Of a DNA stretch of 24,358 nt, positions 9,245-16,704 are shown piece after piece. The translations under genes were made by a program, and so were the position numbers. The notes beneath the pieces are model-generated. The model searched no databases. It saw nothing but the letters and a program-made list of their open reading frames with translations, and was not told where the DNA came from. The stretch comes from Tritrichomonas foetus (taxonomy: Eukaryota; Parabasalia; Tritrichomonadida; Tritrichomonadidae), in NCBI GenBank assembly GCA_001839685.1, contig MLAK01000904.1, positions 1-24,358 of the forward strand, written 5' to 3'. The number at the start of each line of letters is the position of its first letter. Positions within the stretch are counted from its first letter, which is position 1.

Positions 9245-9733
9245 TTAACGACCACCTGTTCTTCTAACTTTGCGATTATATTCAGCACGATTCTGCAAAT
9301 AATCACGGTTTGCTTCAATGTTGAGTGGAGATTCTGGGTTTGGATCTTCAAGCATTGAAATAACAGAAATGATAATTGATTCAAGTGTGTGGATTGGAAG
9401 CCACCTTTCGCTGGCTTTCTCATAGTCGTATTCATCATTTCCAGGTGGATGCAAAATTGAAATACAAACGGTTCCATCTTTTCCAATGTTTGGATGCCAC
9501 ATTGGGCAGGTAAATTTCATTTTTGGCGGAGACATTGGAAAGTCATCTGGAAATGTGAGTTCGGCTGGGAAGAAACCATCTGCATAAAGAGTTCCTGGTT
9601 GTCCAATAATCATAACTCTCCAATGAAAAAGATCGTTGTCGATTAAACCGCAATTGTAGTAAGCAGAACTTTTTTCTTGTTCTTCTTTGAGCATGTTTTG
9701 AAGTCTCTTTGCTGCTGCGCGTCGATCTCCCAT
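9245..9733 (-). CDS. UBC7: Ubiquitin-conjugating enzyme E2, UBC7/UBE2G class
   Basis: This is a complete 162-residue UBC fold with the usual single-domain length. It has the PP-containing strand (MSPPKMKF, about 67-74), HPN motif at residues 80-82 and catalytic Cys90 in GTVCISILH. A roughly 13-residue acidic insertion after the cysteine (PPGNDEYDYEKASERW, about 96-111) is the hallmark of the UBC7/UBE2G1/UBE2G2/CDC34 class. It is followed by the conserved SVISMLEDPNPESPLNIEA helix region. These enzymes accept ubiquitin from E1 on the cysteine and work with RING ligases: UBE2G2/UBC7 in ER-associated degradation, UBE2G1 with cullin-RING ligases. Which of the two this is cannot be told. No C-terminal tail is present. 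The start MGDRRAAAKRL is the only sensible ATG. It is divergent from the beta-barrel gene and upstream of the cullin gene. Confidence 0.95.
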   Translation of the reverse strand: MGDRRAAAKRLQNMLKEEQEKSSAYYNCGLIDNDLFHWRVMIIGQPGTLYADGFFPAELTFPDDFPMSPPKMKFTCPMWHPNIGKDGTVCISILHPPGNDEYDYEKASERWLPIHTLESIIISVISMLEDPNPESPLNIEANRDYLQNRAEYNRKVRRTGGR

Positions 9734-9934
9734 GTTTTTACTGCCTTTTCAAAATATAGCCAAAACTGTCGTTTTTAATATCTATTTCCATTGAAAAGTG
9801 AAAAATTGGTAAAACTTTTTGATATCTATAATAGGTCGTATATCAGGATTTCCATTTCGTAATTCAATGAAAATTTTCAAAATTTTCAGTCTTCAACTTT
9901 TTCCATTTTAAATTGGTTGGGCACATATAGACAA

Positions 9935-9941
9935 TGACCAT
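9935..9941. promoter_or_regulatory. TGACCAT motif upstream of beta-barrel gene
   Basis: TGACCAT followed by ATA lies 63-69 bases before the ATG at 10004, within the 270-base spacer shared with the divergent E2 gene. It is identical in core to sites before the genes at 16705 and 22506. The E2 side has only the weaker AGGTCG near 9833. Confidence 0.35.
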
Positions 9942-10003
9942 ATAACTACAGAAAAAGAAAGTATTATCGTGAAGCCGAATATCAATTGAAAAAAAATCTG
10001 ATA

Positions 10004-10834
10004 ATGTTTCCTTCTTATCCAACTCTTGTCAGTCGACACAGAGCACTATTCGATGTACAAAATATCAGTGGACTTATGATATCACAATCAATCCCAGTTT
10101 CACCAGCCATTTTTACTTATGTTGTTAATCTCCCTTTTTTAAAAGTTGAATTTGAAGAAAACCAAAACGGCCAAAAATATCCAATTCCTCCAGTGACGCG
10201 AATTTTCCAGTCTACTTTAATTTTTCCGTTTTCGAAATGTCAATTTATTTTCGGTATTGGTAAATCGATTTCTGCTCAATTCAATTATAGCCCATATCCA
10301 TGGATTAGCTTATCGTCATCATTAAGGTCAAATGCACCTGCTGAAATTTCTATTTCAACATCTAATTCATTCTCTAATTTTATAATTAGCGCGTCACCAG
10401 ATAATTACAACTTTTTGGTTTCGGGGGGCACAGAATTTCTCCACTTTGGTGGACAAATTGGATATAGTCACCATGAACCTATTTGCACCTCAATAATGGT
10501 TGGGCACCAGGATGATGAAATGAAATTTCAATGGATTCTTGTTAAAGATGACCAAATAGCAACTATTGCTAAGGTACAGAATTCATTTGTTTATAAAATC
10601 TACCCAATTGATATTGGACTTGCACTCCAACTCACTCAGAAACAAATAGATGCAACTTTATCATGGAAAACAGAAATAAAAGGCCACACAATTCATTCTT
10701 CAATAAAAACACCTGGAATTGTGCAGACGAGTTTCAAAACGAAATTAAATAGTGTTTGTGATATGGCTGTGAGTGGAAAACTAAATCACAAAGATTGTGA
10801 TTATTCATTTGGCGTTTCACTGAACTTTTTATAA
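10004..10834 (+). CDS. Mitochondrial-type beta-barrel protein (Tom40/VDAC family), likely hydrogenosomal
   Basis: From the first ATG this is a 276-residue protein. The frame extends upstream to a TTG at 9986 but needs no extra residues. It is built of alternating short strands rich in Ser, Thr and aromatics with few long helices, the pattern of the eukaryotic porin family (Tom40, VDAC and trichomonad hydrogenosomal Hmp35/36-like proteins). Its last strand, YSFGVSLNFL at the extreme C-terminus (267-276), fits the beta-signal polar-x-Gly-x-x-hydrophobic-x-hydrophobic that directs SAM/Sam50 insertion. There is no cleavable presequence, as expected for outer-membrane barrels. Length is close to VDAC (about 280) and shorter than most Tom40. 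In an anaerobic trichomonad the target membrane would be the hydrogenosome; this and the choice between import pore and metabolite channel are inference. Confidence 0.65.
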   Translation: MFPSYPTLVSRHRALFDVQNISGLMISQSIPVSPAIFTYVVNLPFLKVEFEENQNGQKYPIPPVTRIFQSTLIFPFSKCQFIFGIGKSISAQFNYSPYPWISLSSSLRSNAPAEISISTSNSFSNFIISASPDNYNFLVSGGTEFLHFGGQIGYSHHEPICTSIMVGHQDDEMKFQWILVKDDQIATIAKVQNSFVYKIYPIDIGLALQLTQKQIDATLSWKTEIKGHTIHSSIKTPGIVQTSFKTKLNSVCDMAVSGKLNHKDCDYSFGVSLNFL

Positions 10835-11586
10835 TGTTGTAATGAACAATTGATCATGCCATTTTGGCTTCACCTTAGATAATGTTTTTAATAAATTAAT
10901 TGTTGATTAGATATACAAAATAAATGGTTGTAAATTTGTAAAAATCTAACTTGAGAATAAGGGACACTCTCTCATACTGGTAACTATTTAAATAAGTTAG
11001 TTCATTACCCATATAAGTGTGCATATATAAAGGAAGACAGAAAATAAAAAACTATCCACCATATAAAATAATACGGTCATAGAATTCTTTTCAATTCACA
11101 TAATTTCTGTCCTTGTTGCATGTTGCTGCCATTGGATTTTTTTTGTACATACGATTTTCTTTGAAAACGGAAACAAATTTGAGGCTGAGGATATTAGATC
11201 TATTTCGCACAATTATAATAAAAATATTTTTAACAAATGACAAAAAAGATTTGCATTTTGGAATCTTTGAGAAATAAATCATTCACAAAAATGTCACCTT
11301 GTAATAATAGAAAGCTTGTTTATGTACGTTTTTCACCATAAATTTGTTTCACTGTTGAACTCTGTATTGAAATATATCATGATCTTATGGTTTTAAGAAT
11401 AATTCGCTTAATTAATGAAATATTAGTATTTTATGGTTGAAAGTAAATTGATATATCGAAGTATTCTTCTAAAATAAAGCAATAATCACGCAAAAAACTT
11501 AGATTATTTGTGAAATAACGATAAAAATTTTGATAGATAGAAATTTGAAAAGTATGAGGGAAAAAATTATAGAAAATTCCACATAG
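10835..11586. other. Intergenic spacer, 752 bp, no gene seen
   Basis: This AT-rich stretch lies between the beta-barrel gene and the proteasome activator gene. A minus-strand frame at 11091-11282 has the composition of random AT-rich sequence and I do not call it. CGGTCAT at 11074-11080 resembles the upstream motif but is about 500 bases from the next ATG. The proteasome activator gene itself has no TGACC motif near its start. Confidence 0.45.
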
Positions 11587-14500
11587 ATGAAGCCACGACA
11601 CTTCTCAGAGGAACGAGCTCTCCTCTTGAGAAAATTGCTTCCCGAATATGTCCAAAATCTTATTCCAGAGGAAGAAAAAGTATGGAAGAAAGCAATCTTC
11701 GAGAACTTAAAAAATACCATTGAAAAAGACGATATTGCCGCAACAGAGTTTTGGTTTTCAAATCTCGAAGGATATTCATTATCTCAGACTTTTTCTTTTA
11801 CAGAGGACGAAATATTTCAGCTTTTAAAAATATTATACGATTTTTGCATAACCACAGAACATTCGCGCGCTCTTCTGAGCGCCTGCTCATTATTTACGTA
11901 CTTCTGTAACAAAAACTTAAATTTTAGTCGAATGACGCTCGACTGGCGTCCACTTTATCAAGTTATTCAGAAGCGATTATTTGCCCATCCGAATATTCCA
12001 AAATCTTCGCCTTTTCCAATATTTGCCGAACAGTTTCTACCATTTGTACAGAAATGTAATTTAATGTTTTCAAAAGAATCTACTGCAGAAATGCTGAAAA
12101 TCTGGCGACCATATTTACATCCAAAATCATCTGATTTTGTTGCAGCACATTGTTTACTTTGTATATTTTTACCTGTTCACACAGGACAACATAAACTCTG
12201 GTTTGATGACTTTTTAAAAATATGGCCAATGTATGCAGCTGTTCATTGGGATCATCAATTTTTTTCACTTTATGCTCGTTTATCAGCTTATGATTATGAT
12301 GATATTGATTGGCTACCACACTTACCTTTTATTTTTTCTCGAATTTCACGATTTGCACATGTTCCTTGTGCACCATTTCAATTAGTTGATGGTGCAATTA
12401 ATGAATATACTATCTCGAAGAAATGCCATGATTTCTTTTTTGAAGTTGAAAGCTCAGACGACATTTTTCCAACATTTTCCAGACTTTTCGTAAACTTATT
12501 AAGTCACTCACGAGTGAAAAATGAAGTCAAACAATATTTTGAAGAATTGGCTTTTTTATTAAGACCAATGTATCTTCCTTCAATTGATCATACAATGGGA
12601 ATTAATTCTGATTTCCTTCCAGCATTAATTGATGCTTTCGTTACCCGTGTGAATGATGAAAAGAAATACGGAAAGAAACATTTACCACTTTTAACAAAAG
12701 AAGATCGAATTTGGTTTGTTTCTCAAATTCTTCCAATTGTTGTTGCTGATCGTTTTTTAGAGGCTCCCTCAATTGACAAATTAAAAGAATTTGCCGAACT
12801 TGCACCTGAAATTGTTGTACCTGCTTTACTTGAAACAGTTCAAAGATCTTTTAAATATGAAAAATTAGAAGACTCTGCTCTAAGAACATTAACATCAATC
12901 ATTTCTGTCATTATTTATCATCAAATTGATGATTTACGCGATTATTTATCATCAATCATTGAACAGATAAAAGTTGTTGATATTATAAAAACTAAGAAGA
13001 TTTTTTATCTTTTCATTGCCTATGGCCAATGTGCTCAAATAGATGATTCTTATTCAGATATTTTAATAAATTTAGTTAGAAAGTGTGTACAGATTTCTGA
13101 ATCAATAAATAAAGAAGATTTTCATGAAATTAAATCACAAATGAAACAAGCAATTTCAACATCAATTCGAAATATTTCGATGCGACTTCTTAAGGAATTA
13201 TCTCAAATTGTGTTAGATGCTGCTCCAAACTTTCATCCAAGTGTTCTTCGTGATTATGTCATTGTTTTTAGCATCAAAGACTCAAATTTTTTTACCAAAC
13301 AAGCACTAAACGAAAACACCGAAACTTCTTACGCAATTCTTCAAGGAATTGTTAGAAGTGTTATTGGATTCACCCTGAAGCATCATGAAAGGATACTTGA
13401 ATTAGTAATTAATGGAATTAAAGGAGACAATGATAAAATTCGAAGAAGGTCATTGTCAATATTAAAATATTCATTATTGAACATGCTATCAATTCTACCA
13501 AAAGGATTGTTATCTTCTGGATATGTAGATTTAAATGATATTTCAATAACTTGGCACACACCATCAGAAGAAGATATTAGAGTAACGAAAATATATTGTG
13601 ATAAAATCCTTGAACTCATATACGAGTTGAATAAAATGGAAGATATTCAGAAAAAGATACTTGCTGTAAAAATAGCATCAGCTACTGTAAGATGTCTTAC
13701 CTATGTAATATCAAATTCAAATTTCGATATTATTGAACCAAAAGATCCTTTCATGAAGCATCCACCATTAAATCGTTTTTATGCACCATTATTAAAAGAA
13801 TCATGGTTGGAACTTCGTCGTTTCTTAGTTGATTATATTTCACCTGATACCAATCAACAACTACTTAAAGTAGTATTAAATACATCTGTTGCTCTTGCTT
13901 ATCCAAGAGAACAGATTGCAATGTTTCATCATGAAATTTTACGTGAAAGACAATATGTTAAAAATACAAATAGAGTTGGCAGACATGACACATATGATGC
14001 ACATTTTATGCATGCTATGGATTTAATGGCTCAACGACAAAAATGGAGAAATGAACCATTTACAGAGCAAACAGCGGAAATTATAGAAAAAGTTGTAAAA
14101 TGTTTAGTTCATCATGATAAAAAAGTGAAAAGAAAGGTAGAGATATTTATGACTGATATGGTATTTTATGCTAGTCATCTTATTCCTTATTTCGAACAAA
14201 TGATTAAAATGATACCTGAGTATATTGATGATCGAAATGCTCTCAGTGGCATTTTTTCAAATCTTGGGGCAACGTCACCTTTAAATTTGTCATACGAAAG
14301 TTTTCCTTTATTTTTTGATACAGCACTTTGTGTCTGCACTCAACTACCAAATGATATTCCAGAAGATCAACCAAAAATGTTCCGTAAGATGCTTTTAGCG
14401 ACATCAGATATGATTGATTTTTATGAAAATGCATTTTCGGAAAGATTTTTAATTACAAAACGAGAAAATTTTATAAAATCAGTAATTAATTGTATAACCA

Positions 14501-16377
14501 CATTAACAGATAAAGAACAACGCTTTTATTTATTATATCTTTCATTTAAAGCGTCATCAGGAAGAGTCAGAATTCTATCACATGAACTTTATGAAATTTG
14601 GTTAAATGCTTTAGTGAATGAAGAACAAAATATAAATGAATTACTCATCGCTTGCTTAAGAGAATTCATTGAAATTTTGATTCCTAGGGTTCCTAAAGCC
14701 ATAAAGCATAAATATGAAACTGTAACCCCAGAAAATTTCGATGATTTCGATTTTGCTGATTCAAGTGGACTTGTTCGGAAAGAAGGAAAACATGATTTGC
14801 TTCAACTAACAAGACAACAATATTTAGATGAAGAATATGTGAAACAATATTTCCCTGATGATTACAAAGAAAGAGTATTAATTCATGAATTACTTTTTTC
14901 TTTTTTTATTGATAATTTTTCAAATGTTGAAAATTTATGCGCTTTATTTGTCTCTCAACAAGTTCATGAAAAAGAATCTTTTTGTCAAGCAAGACAAGGA
15001 TTTTGGTCATCACTTTTACGATTCTTCGGCCTAGAATTTGCGGAAAAAATAATAGAATTATGTAAATCATATACAGATACCTCATTAATTGCTCAACACG
15101 TTGTTTCCGGAGAACTTTTTGCAAGTATTTTAAGTTCTTTAAAGTATTCAAAATATGCAGATATTTCAAAACTATCTAACTCACTAATACCTTTTGTTTC
15201 AACATTATTTGATGGATTGGCTGCTGAATTTCATAAAGTTTGGTATGTTTCTGTCATTTCTGGTATTGCTATGCGAGATCCAAGGAGATATTATTTTCTG
15301 TTTGATGAATTATGTAAATGTTTCCCTGAAGATTTATCACAAATTCGAGATGTTAAACTTGCTTCTCTTCTTTGCGACATTCTTGCTGAATATGTCTGGC
15401 ACATTCCTTCAATTGCTAAAGCAATTGAGGAAAAATTCTTAATTCCACTGAAGAATTCAAATTTAATGACCTATGAATATGTTCGAGAAGCTTTTGTTCG
15501 TGCTTTTTCTGTTGTTTTATCTTGCTATTTTTCATTGGATTCGATTTTACCTGATCCACGAATAGTTGATTTATATGATCGATTATTTGATAAAGAAGAT
15601 GATTTAACATTTATCACTTTATTGTCAATTCCTTATTCGATTCAATCTATTAGTGTTCTTGCATTAAATCAAATTCTTCTTAATCGAATATCTTCATTTG
15701 CTGAGTTACCAATGAATAAAACCTTAGAACAAGAAAAACAAGCCAACCTTTCTTTAGTTCAATTTTTGTTTTCTCAATTGCTCTGGGCCTGCTCGAAAAG
15801 GCCATTAATCATCGAAAATGTTAAAGGAACAATTAATACAATTATTGATCAATTAACCCCTGCGAATCAACCCTGGCAAACACAATCAATTTTATTAACT
15901 CTTGAAGAAACTTTCATCATTTCAAACTTATTTTTTATGAGTAACGAAGAATTAGATAAAATGTTGTCATCTGCGTTAACTGCTTTAAATAATCCTAATT
16001 GTGAACTTCAAGACGTTGCTGGTGAATTATTAGCTTTCTTATTAGTATCTTCACAGTATCTGAAAAGTAAAATCCCTGATTTACTTTCTGATTTTAGAGA
16101 AATGATTTATGGCAATGTTCTGCAAATTAAAATTTCTGGTGTGAAAGGGATTCTATCCATCATTCAATCAACACTTTTCTTTGAAACTGTTCCTGATTAT
16201 ATTTTTGATGCATTAAGTATGTTGAATGAAGTTTCTTCTGTTGATCTTTCATTGTCACAATTAATTTCTGCGGCATTCTCTGAGTTTTATTCAAATGCAC
16301 AAAATAACATGATGCCACATATTGTTGAATTGCTCACCCCATACCTCAACTCCGCGAAACATTGTTACTTTTCTTAA
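11587..16377 (+). CDS. PSME4: Proteasome activator PA200/Blm10 (PSME4), 1596 aa
   Basis: This large alpha-helical HEAT-repeat protein is uninterrupted by introns. N-terminal landmarks of PA200/Blm10 are clear: LDWRPLY (118-124), STAEMLKIWRP (165-175), KLWFDDFLKIWP (203-214), LYARLSAYDYDDIDWLPHLP (228-247). The central region is HEAT-like with IDWLPHLPFIFSRI-type helices. The C-terminal roughly 90 residues match the conserved PA200 C-terminal domain in order. PA200/Blm10 caps the 20S proteasome as a monomeric dome without ATP hydrolysis, opening the gate for peptides and unstructured or acetylated proteins. Length is slightly under the human protein (about 1840). The C-terminus reads HCYFS, so the HbYX-like tail is Tyr-Phe-Ser instead of the usual Tyr-Tyr-Ala. 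The ATG at 11587 is the natural start. It is followed by AATAAA at 16418-16423. Confidence 0.95.
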   Translation: MKPRHFSEERALLLRKLLPEYVQNLIPEEEKVWKKAIFENLKNTIEKDDIAATEFWFSNLEGYSLSQTFSFTEDEIFQLLKILYDFCITTEHSRALLSACSLFTYFCNKNLNFSRMTLDWRPLYQVIQKRLFAHPNIPKSSPFPIFAEQFLPFVQKCNLMFSKESTAEMLKIWRPYLHPKSSDFVAAHCLLCIFLPVHTGQHKLWFDDFLKIWPMYAAVHWDHQFFSLYARLSAYDYDDIDWLPHLPFIFSRISRFAHVPCAPFQLVDGAINEYTISKKCHDFFFEVESSDDIFPTFSRLFVNLLSHSRVKNEVKQYFEELAFLLRPMYLPSIDHTMGINSDFLPALIDAFVTRVNDEKKYGKKHLPLLTKEDRIWFVSQILPIVVADRFLEAPSIDKLKEFAELAPEIVVPALLETVQRSFKYEKLEDSALRTLTSIISVIIYHQIDDLRDYLSSIIEQIKVVDIIKTKKIFYLFIAYGQCAQIDDSYSDILINLVRKCVQISESINKEDFHEIKSQMKQAISTSIRNISMRLLKELSQIVLDAAPNFHPSVLRDYVIVFSIKDSNFFTKQALNENTETSYAILQGIVRSVIGFTLKHHERILELVINGIKGDNDKIRRRSLSILKYSLLNMLSILPKGLLSSGYVDLNDISITWHTPSEEDIRVTKIYCDKILELIYELNKMEDIQKKILAVKIASATVRCLTYVISNSNFDIIEPKDPFMKHPPLNRFYAPLLKESWLELRRFLVDYISPDTNQQLLKVVLNTSVALAYPREQIAMFHHEILRERQYVKNTNRVGRHDTYDAHFMHAMDLMAQRQKWRNEPFTEQTAEIIEKVVKCLVHHDKKVKRKVEIFMTDMVFYASHLIPYFEQMIKMIPEYIDDRNALSGIFSNLGATSPLNLSYESFPLFFDTALCVCTQLPNDIPEDQPKMFRKMLLATSDMIDFYENAFSERFLITKRENFIKSVINCITTLTDKEQRFYLLYLSFKASSGRVRILSHELYEIWLNALVNEEQNINELLIACLREFIEILIPRVPKAIKHKYETVTPENFDDFDFADSSGLVRKEGKHDLLQLTRQQYLDEEYVKQYFPDDYKERVLIHELLFSFFIDNFSNVENLCALFVSQQVHEKESFCQARQGFWSSLLRFFGLEFAEKIIELCKSYTDTSLIAQHVVSGELFASILSSLKYSKYADISKLSNSLIPFVSTLFDGLAAEFHKVWYVSVISGIAMRDPRRYYFLFDELCKCFPEDLSQIRDVKLASLLCDILAEYVWHIPSIAKAIEEKFLIPLKNSNLMTYEYVREAFVRAFSVVLSCYFSLDSILPDPRIVDLYDRLFDKEDDLTFITLLSIPYSIQSISVLALNQILLNRISSFAELPMNKTLEQEKQANLSLVQFLFSQLLWACSKRPLIIENVKGTINTIIDQLTPANQPWQTQSILLTLEETFIISNLFFMSNEELDKMLSSALTALNNPNCELQDVAGELLAFLLVSSQYLKSKIPDLLSDFREMIYGNVLQIKISGVKGILSIIQSTLFFETVPDYIFDALSMLNEVSSVDLSLSQLISAAFSEFYSNAQNNMMPHIVELLTPYLNSAKHCYFS

Positions 16378-16417
16378 CATATAGAATTATTTTGTTTTTA
16401 CATATATAAATTTTGTA

Positions 16418-16423
16418 AATAAA
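16418..16423 (+). terminator. Candidate polyadenylation signal AATAAA after PA200 gene
   Basis: AATAAA lies about 41 bases downstream of the PA200 TAA stop in a T-rich 3' context. Equivalent hexamers follow the kinase gene (3794-3799) and the 738-aa gene (18969-18974). In such AT-rich DNA the hexamer arises often by chance, and trichomonads are reported to use a shorter UAAA signal, so this is tentative. Confidence 0.3.
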
Positions 16424-16663
16424 GTATTTTATAAAGCTAATTTGCTATTCCTCTTTTTTTGCCCTTTTTCATCAATTCCAAATATTTAATGTTTACACAT
16501 ATAGGAAATGTTCATTACAACACAGGTTGAATTCTTATTTTTCCAACATTGCATTATATTCATGAAATCTAAAGATTTTGGAATCAAATATAAACTTGAG
16601 AAAAGATTTTCCAAAAAAAAATAAACTTTTTCTGTTTTTATATGATCTCTTACATTGAACTCA

Positions 16664-16670
16664 TGACCAT
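16664..16670. promoter_or_regulatory. TGACCAT motif upstream of 738-aa gene
   Basis: TGACCAT followed by ATATG lies 35-41 bases before the ATG at 16705. The 10-base context TGACCATATA is the same as at 9935-9944 before the beta-barrel gene. Confidence 0.35.
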
Positions 16671-16704
16671 ATATGCTATTAAAAAGTAAGCGATTGGAAT
16701 TTAA

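Larger units (their letters stand above)
16378..16704. other. Intergenic spacer with poly(A)-like signal and upstream motif
   Basis: This 327-base AT-rich spacer between two plus-strand genes holds AATAAA at 16418-16423, some 40 bases after the PA200 stop. It also holds TGACCAT at 16664-16670, ahead of the next gene. Nothing else is apparent. Confidence 0.45.

Noticed and set aside
9986..10003. Upstream TTG extension of the beta-barrel protein
   Set aside because: The frame is open from a TTG, but an ATG at 10004 gives a normal start and the extra KKNLI residues add nothing recognisable.
11091..11282. 63-aa minus-strand ORF between the beta-barrel and PA200 genes
   Set aside because: Composition (Ile/Phe/Lys/Asn) is that of random AT-rich DNA, with no motif or conserved features.
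11470..11590. Canonical trichomonad initiator (TCA-Py-T/A) at gene starts
   Set aside because: Only scattered matches are seen (for example TCATTTT at 2160 and TCAATT at 9982). Most starts, including PA200 and Sec6, lack a convincing copy, so I do not annotate it.
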